Notes: generated by a model from the sequence alone, not told the origin. DNA of 64,000 nucleotides from JARRNE01 sp963824085 (GCA_963824085.1 CAWGNT010000022.1:62001-126000), one strand, 5' to 3'; shown: positions 25,692 through 35,409, numbered from the stretch's first letter. Made by a program: numbers and translations.

Positions 25692-28301
25692 TCAGACCTC
25701 CGCACGCGTTGCCGGGTAGACCTTGCACTTGGTGTCGTTGAAGCTGTTCATGCCCGACACCCGGTCCGGGTGCAGCTCCAGCACCGAGTTGATCCAGATC
25801 CCCTTCTTGGCGTACTGCGGCAGATCGGGGCTCTGCTGCCCGTAGTTGTACGACACTGCCACCGTGTCCGGGCGTATGCCTTCGGTGAGCTTGGCCGCGC
25901 CCTTCACTTTGCCGATGCGCGATTCGACGATCAGGAAATCACCCTGGGCGACGCCGAGCGACTGTGCGGTGGCGCGGTTGATCAGCACGAAATTGGTATC
26001 GGTGTCCGGCCCCAAGGCATTCAGGATGGGGTTGAGGGAGGTATTGCCGGACTGGTTTCGGTACATCCGCTTGTAGGTGATGAGGTAGAAGGGATAGTCC
26101 TTCGCCTCCCGATGCGGTGTGGGGAAGGCGTGCTCCTTGCGCGGCAGGGGCGAAAGGGCGATCTCGTACACGGCGGGATCGATGCCCTTGAGGTCATGCT
26201 TCTTGGCCGTTTCCTTGATCTTGGCAAAGCTCCCGGGCAGTTGGTCGGCATAAAAGAACATCTTGGGTTTGTCCGGGCCCTTGAACTTGTCCTCTACGCC
26301 CTTGAGGTAGGTGTCTTCGACGCTGAGCATCTTCCCCTTGAAACCGTGATCGATGGCGTACTGGAAATCCAAACCCTTGGTCTTCTCCTTCCAGATCAGT
26401 TCCACCGTCTCGCGGTCCTGGTAATCCCGGCCCGGCTCCAGCGGATAGGTCTTCAGCCCCCACGCCTTGTTGATGGCTTCGATATAGTCGTCCCGCATAC
26501 CCAGGCGTTTCGACAACTCCCAAAGGACTGAATAGGCGTCGTGGGGGATGTTGTAGACGTTGGCTACCGGCTGGCGAATGGCCGTGTGCTTCGCTTGGGG
26601 CGTGTAGCGCGTGGGCGACAGGTGCCAGGCCTCTAGGAACGTGAGGTCCGGCAGCACGATATCTGCCATGGTCGCGTTCTCGGTCATCACGATGTCGATG
26701 ACCACGTTGTAGGTCTTGGCCAGCGCCGCGAACTGCTTGGCCGTCTCCGAAGTCGAGAACGGCCGGTTGGTCCCATAGAAGATCTGCATCTCCGGCACGT
26801 ATTCCAGCCCGAAACCCTTCGGATCGAGCACGGTGAGTGCGACCTGCTGGCATATGTTGTGGGTGGAGTGAGGAAAGAACACGCTCTGCTGCAGGTCCAC
26901 GCGGCTGGGCGGATACTCGCACTCGGATGGCTCGAGGTAGGCGGGCTTGTGGTAGACGCTGTGCAGGTTCAGCCCGCCCACCGCGTCGACATTGCCCACC
27001 AGCATCTGCAGCACCAACCCGGCGCGCCAGTTCTGCACCCCATACTCCTTCGCCGCCAGACCGCGGAAGGTGTGCACCGCCACCGGCCGGTAGCGCAAGC
27101 TGTGCCCGTCCATGACCACAGTCGCGCCGATCATGGCGGCCTTGCCGAACGCCAGGGCGGTCCGCCGCACCGTCTCGGCCGGTACGTCCGCCACTTCCTG
27201 GGCGTACTCCGGGGTCACTTCGGCGAGGCTGTCGACCAACACCTGGAAGGCGGTCTTACGCTGCTTACCATCCACTTTGTAGACGCCTTTCAGGGCCGGG
27301 ACGACGCCTGCGGTGTAGGGTTTCGCCATGTTGGTCGCCGTATCCCACACCAAGGGATTGCCGTCCTTGTCCCGGAGCAGCCGCCCCTCGTCGCCCACCA
27401 GGTCCGGCGCGTTCGTGTAAGTGGTGAGGAACGCCTCGTCGATGAGCCCTTCGTCGATGAGCACCTTGGCCATGGCCAGGATCAGCACCGGATCCTTGCC
27501 GGGGCGCACCGGTATCCATTCGTCGGCCTTGGACGCGCAATGGGACAGGCGCGGCTCCACGCTGATGATCCTCATGCCGCGTTCCTGGGCGGAAACCGTG
27601 GCATGGTCGAGCCATCGCGACCACTGCTCCGCTTCGTAGTAGTTGCCGCCGAAATTGAGCAGCAGATTGCAGTGCTCGAGGTCGGGCAGGAAGCCGTGAT
27701 AGCCCCAGGTGACCTCGTCGGCAACGTGGCGGGCCGCCTCACAGGTGGTGGTGCGATGCACCACGTTGGGTGTGCCGAACGCCTTGCAGAAAGCTTTCGG
27801 AAACTGGTCCCCGATGAGGTACTTGCCGTGACCGTGCTGCCAGATGAGCTTGCGGGGGTCTTCCTTCTTGATCTTGGCCAGGCGCTTGCCGATGGTGTCG
27901 AACGCCTCGTCCCAGGAGATTTCCACCCAGCCGGGGTCTTGGTCCAGACCCTTTTTCGGGTTGGTACGCTTGAGCGGTGTTTTGACCCGGTATGGATTGT
28001 ATGTGTTGAATCCAGCGGCGACGCCCTTGGGGCATAGACCCACGTTGTAGTAAGGCGCGCGGTCCTTGTCCGGATACACCGCGCGGATCACCCCGTCCTT
28101 CAGTTCCACATCGATGCCGCAAAAATTGACGCAGTGGACGCAGGTGGATTTCACGTGCCGGACCGCCGACCCACCGGAAGCGGCGGCCGCCTCGGAAGAC
28201 TGGCGGACCGCCGCCGCGATGGTTGGGAGAGGCGCGCCAAGGGCGGCCAGCCCACCGATGGCGCCTGTACCCTTCAGAAAGTCTCTGCGGGAAATGAACA
28301 C
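25692..28301 (-). CDS. Tat-exported molybdopterin oxidoreductase, substrate unassigned
   Basis: 869 residues from the GTG at 28301, which has AAGGAGGAGG about 9 bases upstream. The N-terminus is a Tat signal (ISRRDFLKGTGAIGGLAALG). An N-terminal [4Fe-4S] site follows: CVHCVNFCGID with a distal GLCPKG. The probable Mo ligand is the cysteine in HRTTTCEAARHVADE, pointing to the Psr/Phs/Ttr/Arr branch of the DMSO reductase family rather than to Ser or Asp types. GNVDAVGG and YNYGQQSPDLPQYAKKG (C-terminal) are cofactor-domain segments. It is the first gene of a six-gene operon with an Fe-S subunit, diheme cytochrome, chaperone, polyferredoxin and NapC-type cytochrome, but no NrfD/PsrC membrane subunit. 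Sulfur-compound or oxyanion conversion is plausible; the substrate cannot be read from sequence. Confidence 0.88.
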   Translation of the reverse strand: MFISRRDFLKGTGAIGGLAALGAPLPTIAAAVRQSSEAAAASGGSAVRHVKSTCVHCVNFCGIDVELKDGVIRAVYPDKDRAPYYNVGLCPKGVAAGFNTYNPYRVKTPLKRTNPKKGLDQDPGWVEISWDEAFDTIGKRLAKIKKEDPRKLIWQHGHGKYLIGDQFPKAFCKAFGTPNVVHRTTTCEAARHVADEVTWGYHGFLPDLEHCNLLLNFGGNYYEAEQWSRWLDHATVSAQERGMRIISVEPRLSHCASKADEWIPVRPGKDPVLILAMAKVLIDEGLIDEAFLTTYTNAPDLVGDEGRLLRDKDGNPLVWDTATNMAKPYTAGVVPALKGVYKVDGKQRKTAFQVLVDSLAEVTPEYAQEVADVPAETVRRTALAFGKAAMIGATVVMDGHSLRYRPVAVHTFRGLAAKEYGVQNWRAGLVLQMLVGNVDAVGGLNLHSVYHKPAYLEPSECEYPPSRVDLQQSVFFPHSTHNICQQVALTVLDPKGFGLEYVPEMQIFYGTNRPFSTSETAKQFAALAKTYNVVIDIVMTENATMADIVLPDLTFLEAWHLSPTRYTPQAKHTAIRQPVANVYNIPHDAYSVLWELSKRLGMRDDYIEAINKAWGLKTYPLEPGRDYQDRETVELIWKEKTKGLDFQYAIDHGFKGKMLSVEDTYLKGVEDKFKGPDKPKMFFYADQLPGSFAKIKETAKKHDLKGIDPAVYEIALSPLPRKEHAFPTPHREAKDYPFYLITYKRMYRNQSGNTSLNPILNALGPDTDTNFVLINRATAQSLGVAQGDFLIVESRIGKVKGAAKLTEGIRPDTVAVSYNYGQQSPDLPQYAKKGIWINSVLELHPDRVSGMNSFNDTKCKVYPATRAEV

Positions 28302-28962
28302 GTCGCCAACCCTCCTCCTTGCCCTGGGACCCTGGACCATTGGACTTCTCGCGGAGGAGGAGAGCCTGCCTGGGCCGCCGGACGGTTATATAAGTGTTTG
28401 TTGCTGTGCTAAATTAGCGTCCGCTGCGCTTCGTGCCTGACCTAGCTTGCGCAGTAAAAGCAATTATGGACGCTCCGTGCATAAGTGCAATGCTTCTCCG
28501 AATTGACTCATCCCGCGACGTCATTAGCACGATAGCTCAGCTGCCGGGCCAGGGTCGGGTGCGGGCCGTCGGGACACGCCGTGAATACGTCCATGTAGGC
28601 TCGACGGCGCCGTCCCTGGCGCCGACGGTCCCGCCGACCCACACCCGACCCGCCTAATGGACGTTCCGGCTGAGGCACGACGCTGATCACCTCCCGCGAT
28701 GAGGTGTCTGTCGATCCCCGCAGATCCAACGCCTGCAAGTGATCGAGCCAATCAGAGAATGTCTGCTGGCAAATGCAAGACACGCGCTGCGCCGCAAGAG
28801 CCTGGCCCTAGCGAGCGGTTGGGCTCCGTCGGCCACAGCAGCCATGCCAGGCGGAAACGAGGCGCCGCACCGACTGGGACGTGCCCGCCCATGGCCCCCC
28901 GGACGATGCCAGCGGTTGCGGCTTGGCTTCCGTTGACCTGAGGACCAAAGCTTCAGCGGTCT
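28302..28962. other. Intergenic region upstream of the molybdoenzyme operon
   Basis: About 660 bases between the antiporter end and the molybdoenzyme start. It must hold the operon's promoter, though no strong consensus was identified. It contains one copy of a dispersed palindromic repeat (listed separately). Short open frames here show no protein character. Confidence 0.5.
28540..28655 (+). repeat. Dispersed repeat, copy 1
   Basis: Contains the core CGCCGTGAATACGTCCATGT followed by a GACGGC-rich dyad and a CCGACCC-type tail. The same arrangement recurs in the same orientation at 35700-35826 and 48715-48832. All copies are intergenic. It looks like a REP-type element; boundaries are approximate. 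Confidence 0.6.
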
Positions 28963-31425
28963 CTATGCTGGTCCCTCAGCGGTGTCCCGCCCACGATGCA
29001 ACTGTCGCATCGCCTCGAGGCGGGCAGCGATGTCGCGATAGCTTGCGGCCAGCTCCAACATGTCCCCACGGGTAATTCGTACCAGGATACAAGGTTGGCT
29101 GGCGCGCACGGTGGCCGTCCGAACTTGGTCCTCAAGCAGGGCGATCTCGCCGAAGAAATCGCCTGGCTCCAAGTGCGCGACGACAGTTTCGGCTGCTCCC
29201 TGACCCCGGCGGGAGACTGTGGCGCGGCCGCGTACCAGCACGTAGAGGGCGTCACCGCGCTCGTCTTGTCCGATAATAGTGTCCCCGAGCAGATAGCCGA
29301 CCACGGCGGCACGTTCCGCGATCCTCGCGAGGGAAGACGCCGACAGCCCGCGCAGCAGCGGAAGTTCGGCGATGCGTCTTCCGATTTCCGCTTCCGGCAC
29401 GGGGCGCGTGAGCGAGGGGACGTGCTCCTGCGCCTTGTCAATCTGTCGGCGGATGATGGTGTGTGGTTTGGCGCCAATGGTGCCGCGCAGACGCGCCTCG
29501 TCGGCAGCTTGCCGGGCCCGTGACAATGCCGCTTGCAAGGCGAGGCGTGCCTCGAAGCCCTTGTAGAACGCCGGGTAGCTGCGGCGCACCTCCTCAACTG
29601 CGCGCTGCGAGCGGGCCACCTGTTCCTGGTAGAGCGACGCGAGTCGCTCACGGTCGGTAGTCGCCAACGCCCTCTGCTCCCGCAGGTGATTCAGGGCGGC
29701 CTCGGCCATCAACAGCCGGGCGATGTCCCGCAGCAGGTGTTCGGAGCCGCGCAGATTCTGATAGCGAGCGACCAGCCGCGCGGCCCAGTCCCGCTCGCGT
29801 AGTAAGTGCAGCACCCCGTCCTCTAGGCGCAGAAAGGGATTCGCCCGCCGGCGGGATCGGTTCGGGCCTTGCGGAGCCTGGCCGGCCTCGACATGATCGC
29901 GCTCGCGCTGCAATTCACCCTTGAGGTCGAAATAGATGTACTGAGGTACGACATGCTCGCGAAGCAGCCGCTCAAGAGTTTTCAACTCCACGCCCAAGGC
30001 ATCTAACCGCGCGCGCCGGAGCCGGTCCTCTCGCTCCAGCTGGCAGGTTTCGGCGTGCAGGCTTCGCTCCAGGGATTCCTCGACCCGCCGGCGCCCTGGC
30101 GCGGAGAGCAGGTTCCAATGGGTGAAGTCGCGAAGCGCCTCGCCGCTCTGCGTGCGAACTAGCCGCATGCCAGTCTCAAGATCCGCGCACTCCCCCGGAC
30201 TCAGGCGGTCGATGCCCAAGCGGCGGATCAGCGGCCGGATCGTAGTGGCGTTGACCAGCAAGGAGAACAGCACCACCCCGACGGTGAGGTCGACCAGCAA
30301 CTGCCGCCCGTCCATATCCGGCGGGATCGACAGCACCATGGCGATCGCCAAACCGCCCTTGAGACCGCCCCACCACATAACGTGCCGCTCAGCGAGGCCC
30401 ACGTTGGGCAAGTGGAACAGCCGTGTGGCGGCCGGCACCAGGGAATAGATTGTCGCGGCGCGGGCGATCAGCACCAGCAGCACGGCCCACAGCAGCGCAT
30501 CCAGCCGGTCGACCAGGGAACCGAGGTCGACCGTCAGCCCGATCATGATGAACAGCAAGGTGTTGCTGACGTGGGCGAGGAATTCCCAGACCTCGCGCAG
30601 CGCGTGGGCGGTCTCGGCAGCGAGCCGCGGGATGCCGAGCACGCCCAGAGTGAGCGCCGCGGCCCCCACCGCCATGACACCCGAAAAGCCCAGCTGGTGA
30701 TCGGCGACGATGAAACCGGCATAGGCTGTGGCTGCGGACAGGCCCAGGACCTCGGCGGTGCCGGCGTGCAGGCGCAGCATCAGCCAGCTGGCCGCGAGTC
30801 CAAAGGCGACGCCCACCAGCGCCCCGCCGAAGAACACCTCAAGGAACTCCGTGGCCGCGCGACCCGCCTCGGCGACAGAGAGTCCCCCGAACAGCGCTAG
30901 GCCCAGGAGGATCTTGAACACGACCACCGCGGTGGCGTCGTTGAGAAGCGACTCGCCCTCCACCAGTACCAACAGGCGCTGGGGGACGCCAAGCTCCCGG
31001 AAAAGGGCGACGACGGCCACCGGGTCGGTGGCAGAGATCAGGGCGCCGAACAGTAGGGCGGTCGCCAGCGGGATGCGCAGCCCGAGCCATACGCCCAAGC
31101 CCACCAAGACAGTGGACAGCAACAGCGCAAAGACCGCCAGGATCATCACCGGGGCGACGTCCTTGATCAGTTGCCGTGCGTTGAGGCTGAGGCCAGACTC
31201 GAAGATCAGCGTGGGCAGGAAGATGAAGAGGACGACATCCGGCGTCAGCCGGAAACCGCGCAGTGCCTGTGCGGGCGCCCAGCCATCCGCCAGGCGGCCG
31301 AGGCCCAGGCCGATCACCACCAGCAGCACTGTGTAGGGCAACGGGAGCTTGCGCAGCAGCCCTGCGCTGATCATGCCCAGCGTCAACAGCAGGGCGATGA
31401 CCAGGATGGATTCCGAAAGCGACAC
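28963..31425 (-). CDS. CPA1-type Na+/H+ antiporter with C-terminal cNMP-binding domain
   Basis: 820 residues. Residues 1 to about 400 form roughly twelve membrane helices of an NhaP-like antiporter, with FIFLPTLIFESGLSLN, the ion-site region ALISATDPVAVVALF and GESLLNDATAVVVF. A long charged helical cytoplasmic region (about 420-680) follows, and then a cyclic-nucleotide-binding domain with LLGDTIIGQDERGDALYVLV and LEPGDFFGEIALLEDQVRTATVRA. Antiporters of this plan exchange Na+ for H+ and may be gated by the tail. In this genome it complements the Na+-pumping Nqr complex. The ATG at 31425 gives a short N-terminus directly before the first helix. Confidence 0.9.
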   Translation of the reverse strand: MSLSESILVIALLLTLGMISAGLLRKLPLPYTVLLVVIGLGLGRLADGWAPAQALRGFRLTPDVVLFIFLPTLIFESGLSLNARQLIKDVAPVMILAVFALLLSTVLVGLGVWLGLRIPLATALLFGALISATDPVAVVALFRELGVPQRLLVLVEGESLLNDATAVVVFKILLGLALFGGLSVAEAGRAATEFLEVFFGGALVGVAFGLAASWLMLRLHAGTAEVLGLSAATAYAGFIVADHQLGFSGVMAVGAAALTLGVLGIPRLAAETAHALREVWEFLAHVSNTLLFIMIGLTVDLGSLVDRLDALLWAVLLVLIARAATIYSLVPAATRLFHLPNVGLAERHVMWWGGLKGGLAIAMVLSIPPDMDGRQLLVDLTVGVVLFSLLVNATTIRPLIRRLGIDRLSPGECADLETGMRLVRTQSGEALRDFTHWNLLSAPGRRRVEESLERSLHAETCQLEREDRLRRARLDALGVELKTLERLLREHVVPQYIYFDLKGELQRERDHVEAGQAPQGPNRSRRRANPFLRLEDGVLHLLRERDWAARLVARYQNLRGSEHLLRDIARLLMAEAALNHLREQRALATTDRERLASLYQEQVARSQRAVEEVRRSYPAFYKGFEARLALQAALSRARQAADEARLRGTIGAKPHTIIRRQIDKAQEHVPSLTRPVPEAEIGRRIAELPLLRGLSASSLARIAERAAVVGYLLGDTIIGQDERGDALYVLVRGRATVSRRGQGAAETVVAHLEPGDFFGEIALLEDQVRTATVRASQPCILVRITRGDMLELAASYRDIAARLEAMRQLHRGRDTAEGPA

Positions 31426-31720
31426 GGGCGTTCAGCCCCCCGGAGCAGCCGCCCGGTCTCGATAATGGGAATTGACCGGACCGAGCCGGATGTGGCGACC
31501 TTGATCGGCTGGTCGGCGCGAAGGGTCAAGGGGCCAAGTCTTGAGCTTCATCCATCGGACCGTGCGGAGTCGTCGATTGCCACCCCGACATTCGACAGCG
31601 AGCGGCAGCCGAACACAAGTCGGGCGCGCCGCATTGAGCTGCATATACCGTTGCCATCGGCTCGCGGCTCGCCCTCACCGGACCGCTGGTCCCGGAGACG
31701 TTGAGCCGCGGCCTAGGGGC

Positions 31721-33166
31721 TTACAATCGGGCGCGGCTGTCGATCCGGTTCTCGGAGAGGTCACGCAGGATGCGCTTGATGATGTCGCGACAGGCGTCTT
31801 CCCGGTCGGATCCCTTGCCGCGTCGCGCGGCGGAGAAGAACTTGGCCAGCTCGCGCTGCTCGGCGACGCTGAGCTCCTCCGTGAATCCCTTGCCTGGGAT
31901 CGCCCCCTCCGGGACCCTGTCCGGGGCCTCCTCGTTCGCGGCTTGGCGACCGTGTGCCCAGTTCATGGCCCGGGCGCTATACAGGATGATGCGGTCGAGA
32001 AGGATGAAGGGGAACTTGGGGTTGGACACCGGTCCGGCGGTAAAGCGCTGGGTGCCGGGCTTGGTCTCGATGTCGAGCTTGGCGAGGGTTCGGCCCCCCG
32101 CGAGGCCCAGCAGCCCGCCGGCGGCCGCGCCTAAGAGGGCGGCGGTTCCCAGGGAGCTGCCGGCAAGCGCCAGGTCGACGCCGGCCCCGGTTGCCGCCCC
32201 TGCGGTCACTCCAGCGATGGCGAGCTGGCGCCTGGAGAGCCCCAGGGCACGACTCACGTCCTCGGAGAGCAGATCCTTGGCCAACAAGGAGTCCGGAGGT
32301 TGGTCCCATACGTGGTGCCTGAATTGGGTGCGGATCTGCTGCTGGGCCTGGGTCTCCAGCCGGCGCAGCCCGTCCTCCAGCTCGGCCATAACCTCTGCCT
32401 TGACTCGGTCCCGCCCGCTCTGCAGGACAAGCTTCGACCCCTTGAACGTCTTGCTGGCCCGGCAGGAGAGTGCGTCTTTGAGCAGATTGATGATGGTGTC
32501 CGTCGCCTGATCCATGCGCCGGTCCCAGTCTCGCTCGAATGCGTCGATGGTCCGCGCCAGCCGATCCTCCCAACGCTGGTCGATGCTCTTCAAGGCATTG
32601 AGGAGCTTGATGCGCTCTGCGTACGTCGCCCGATGGGCATTAAACTCGCGCACCGAGTTGAATGCCTTGCTCAGCGTATTCCGCCATTGGGACATATAGC
32701 GCGTTTGGCGGGTGAGGTTATTTAATATCACCATGCGCGGGCGGGCGGTGAGGCGCATAAGCTCGATCTCGATGCGGTCCTTCTCCTTGATGCGCTTTGA
32801 GCCGTCAACCACCAGGAGCATACCCGCCCCTTCCGCCACCGGCTCCAGGAGCTCGCAGTCGTGGGCGAACAGAGGGTCGTCTTTATGGGACCTTACGAAC
32901 TCTTTAGCCAGGTCACGGATCTCCGGGTGTGCCTGGAACCACTCCAGGATGGCGCTTGGATTCTGAAAGCCTGGGGTGTCGATGAACTCGATCACCGGCT
33001 CGCCGTCGATGATGACAGGGTAGAAGTCGCACTCGGTGGTGGTGCCCGCGCGCTTGTCGATGGCGATCCGGTCGTTTTCCGTCAGAGTCGCCACCACGGA
33101 GGACTTTCCCGCATTCGGGTGGCCCATGATTGCCAGTTTAGGGACCTGAACCGTCTCCGCCGCCAT
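31721..33166 (-). CDS. DUF3482 GTPase
   Basis: 481 residues. An N-terminal Ras-like GTPase domain shows the P-loop GHPNAGKSS, the switch threonine in RAGTTTECDFYP, G3 DTPG, and a G4-like ILNNLTRQ that departs from the usual NKxD. The C-terminal half contains a Gly/Ala-rich hydrophobic stretch (VTAGAATGAGVDLALAGSS and following) that could insert in the membrane. The ATG at 33166 overlaps the stop of the upstream DUF2868 gene; a GTG one codon earlier is the alternative. DUF3482 and DUF2868 genes are commonly paired, but their cellular role is not known to me. Confidence 0.85.
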   Translation of the reverse strand: MAAETVQVPKLAIMGHPNAGKSSVVATLTENDRIAIDKRAGTTTECDFYPVIIDGEPVIEFIDTPGFQNPSAILEWFQAHPEIRDLAKEFVRSHKDDPLFAHDCELLEPVAEGAGMLLVVDGSKRIKEKDRIEIELMRLTARPRMVILNNLTRQTRYMSQWRNTLSKAFNSVREFNAHRATYAERIKLLNALKSIDQRWEDRLARTIDAFERDWDRRMDQATDTIINLLKDALSCRASKTFKGSKLVLQSGRDRVKAEVMAELEDGLRRLETQAQQQIRTQFRHHVWDQPPDSLLAKDLLSEDVSRALGLSRRQLAIAGVTAGAATGAGVDLALAGSSLGTAALLGAAAGGLLGLAGGRTLAKLDIETKPGTQRFTAGPVSNPKFPFILLDRIILYSARAMNWAHGRQAANEEAPDRVPEGAIPGKGFTEELSVAEQRELAKFFSAARRGKGSDREDACRDIIKRILRDLSENRIDSRARL

Positions 33167-35409
33167 CACCGGTGTTCGTTCTCGTTCGGCGGGGCCAGCA
33201 TTTCGAGGCGCAGATAGGGGTCGCCCATCGCATCGATCTTTCGCTGCCAGTCTGTAAAGTCGAAGGTCCGGACGGGCGGGAGGGGGTCGTCGTCCTCAGG
33301 ATCCCCGACCAGAGCGAGCAGGATCTGGGCGCGGGCCCCGACCGCGGCGCGCAGCTCGCGCAGGAACTGCAGGTTCTCGGTGATGGGAGGCTGGGACCCG
33401 TCCATGACGATGGCGACCCGCGGGGGCGGGGACTTCCAATCCTGCTCTTCCACCCAGCGGACCACTCCCTTGGTCATGGCGCTGCCGGACCCGAAAGAGG
33501 CCGCGCCGGCCACCCGCCAGCCGGTGTGGGTCATGAGCATCCGGGCGAGCCTCGGCCGGTCGTCGTCCTCTACTAGCTCGTCCACGTCGACGTGGATCAG
33601 GAGCAGACAGGCGTCCGTCGCGATCCCCCCGGGGACCTCCAGGGCGCCAGTCTCCGGCTCGGAATCGGGTTGCGCGGCGAGCTCGTGTTCCGGCGCCGAG
33701 GCAGGCTTTGCGATGGGTTCGGGGTGCCTCTGCGGTTCGGGCTCGATCCCGAGCTCGGCTTCCGGTACGGCCTTCCGCTTCGGTCCGGTAATAGGCTTCG
33801 CTTCGGGTTCGGATGCCGGAACGGCCTCGCGCCGTTGCGTAACCTCGGGTCCTGTCACCGGCCCCGGTGCGGGCGAAGGCTGTAGCTCCGGCGCGACTAC
33901 CGGTGGCGGTGCTGGCTCAGGCTTGGGGCGTTCCAGCCGGACTGCCGGCGCCTCGAAGTGGACCTCCGAAGCGGTCGGCTCCACCGGCTCGGCCGCCGCG
34001 GGCTCTGTTGTCGGGGGTGCCGCGGGCGCGGGTTCCTGCGCCCGGGTTGGTGCCAGCGCGGGGGCGAGGACTCGCGTGGGCGGCAGGGTCGGCTTCCCCG
34101 GCTGGGCCGTCGGCTCGGGTCGAGCCGCTGCCGAGGGCGCACCCGCAGCAGGCCCGGCAGCGCGCTCGAACAGGTGCCCGTGGGGCGCGATGGGCGCGGG
34201 GATCGGCATCTCGGGTCCATGTCCGCTGACGGCGGCCGCTGTCTCCAGGTGCGGAGTAATCATGCGCGCATAGAGGGCCTGGGTGCGCCCGTGGGTGAAG
34301 GACAGGCGCCCGACGATGTGTCGCTGGGCATAGATGGCCGCGCCAAGCAACGCCAGCCGGGGCAGCATTCCGTAAGTGAACACCGCGAGCACCAGGAACC
34401 AGCGCCAGGAGCGCAGGTGCTCGGCACGGAGCAGGGAGAGCGGGTCCTTCAGGTTGATTCGGCTCCCGGCTACCTGGTCGAGCGTGGGAAAGCCCACACC
34501 CTCGCCGAATAGCCAGCGCCACGGGGTCGCGATGCCCCGAGCCAGGTGGTAGACCGACTGGGGGTCTATATCAAGGGTGGAGCCCCATCCGAATGCTAGG
34601 TCCGAGAACCACACCAGCGAGATGGTCGCGAGCACGACCCCCAGGTTGAAGGCGACCCCGAACACCTGTACTGGAACCAGCACCGGGATGTAAGACGCGG
34701 GTCCGTAAAGGGCGTAATGGGCCTTGAGCATCCCGGTGCCGGCCCGCGCTCGGTCCCGTACCTCCTGGCTTACGTGGGCGAGGCGCTGATGCTGAAGCCA
34801 GCGCCCCACCCGGGTGAACATCGGCCGGACGAGCCGGCCGAGCATCGTTATGTCCTGAACCGCGCTATCCACGGCGCGGGACTTTCGTACGGTCCAGGCA
34901 AGCGCGCCCCCCGCGACGATCAAGAACTGGACGCCAACCAGTAGAAAAATGAACCAGGCGACGTTAACCGGCTGCCGTCCCTCGTAGCTCAGAAGCGCAG
35001 AGGCGGCACCGCTCCCCAGCACGAAGCCGAGCACTGCCAGAGCGACGATCACCAGCTGCTGGGCACGCGCGAACGCAGCGCCGGGCAAGAGGGCGCGCAT
35101 CTCCGGGGCCTCCGATTCGCGCCTCGCCTCCAGCCAGCGCCTGAGACTCCAGCGCCGGTGCAGCGGGGTGTGGGGCTTGGTGCCGGCGACGACGGGGGCG
35201 ATGCGGTGCAGGTAAATGGAGCGGTCCCGGTCCGTAAGCGTCTTTCGGGCGGCCGGGTGCTCGCGCAGCTCCGTCTCGTCGAGGTCGAGGTAATACTCAA
35301 AGTCGATCAGGTCCGGAACGGCCCAGCGGTCCTCGGGCCCGGGCTCAGTCGCATCCGGAGTCGGCTGGGGCCTGGCGCCTGGGTCGTATGCGGCGTGTTG
35401 GTGGTCCAT
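33166..35409 (-). CDS. DUF2868 membrane protein with long Pro-rich linker
   Basis: 747 residues from the ATG at 35409; an upstream in-frame extension is not protein-like. The N-terminal cytoplasmic part (DLIDFEYYLDLDETELREHP) is followed by two membrane helices, a soluble loop, further helices including VFGVAFNLGVVLATISLVWF and the DUF2868-like end LPRLALLGAAIYAQRHIVG. A linker of about 200 residues dominated by Pro, Ala and Glu follows, and then a compact alpha/beta domain (CLLLIHVDVDELVEDDDRPR ... RVAIVMDGSQPPITENLQFL). It overlaps the GTPase gene by the ATGA junction and presumably anchors it. Confidence 0.82.
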   Translation of the reverse strand: MDHQHAAYDPGARPQPTPDATEPGPEDRWAVPDLIDFEYYLDLDETELREHPAARKTLTDRDRSIYLHRIAPVVAGTKPHTPLHRRWSLRRWLEARRESEAPEMRALLPGAAFARAQQLVIVALAVLGFVLGSGAASALLSYEGRQPVNVAWFIFLLVGVQFLIVAGGALAWTVRKSRAVDSAVQDITMLGRLVRPMFTRVGRWLQHQRLAHVSQEVRDRARAGTGMLKAHYALYGPASYIPVLVPVQVFGVAFNLGVVLATISLVWFSDLAFGWGSTLDIDPQSVYHLARGIATPWRWLFGEGVGFPTLDQVAGSRINLKDPLSLLRAEHLRSWRWFLVLAVFTYGMLPRLALLGAAIYAQRHIVGRLSFTHGRTQALYARMITPHLETAAAVSGHGPEMPIPAPIAPHGHLFERAAGPAAGAPSAAARPEPTAQPGKPTLPPTRVLAPALAPTRAQEPAPAAPPTTEPAAAEPVEPTASEVHFEAPAVRLERPKPEPAPPPVVAPELQPSPAPGPVTGPEVTQRREAVPASEPEAKPITGPKRKAVPEAELGIEPEPQRHPEPIAKPASAPEHELAAQPDSEPETGALEVPGGIATDACLLLIHVDVDELVEDDDRPRLARMLMTHTGWRVAGAASFGSGSAMTKGVVRWVEEQDWKSPPPRVAIVMDGSQPPITENLQFLRELRAAVGARAQILLALVGDPEDDDPLPPVRTFDFTDWQRKIDAMGDPYLRLEMLAPPNENEHR

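Noticed and set aside
26859..28037. A 392-codon open frame on the plus strand opposite the molybdoenzyme gene
   Set aside because: It is entirely antisense to a gene with clear motifs, has no recognisable domains, and is the kind of frame produced by high GC third positions.
25692..28301. Arsenite oxidase or arsenate reductase linked to the nearby ars genes
   Set aside because: The ars operon is 10 kb away on its own transcript, and the molybdoenzyme operon lacks an ArxC/NrfD-type subunit. Sequence by eye does not single out ArrA or ArxA.
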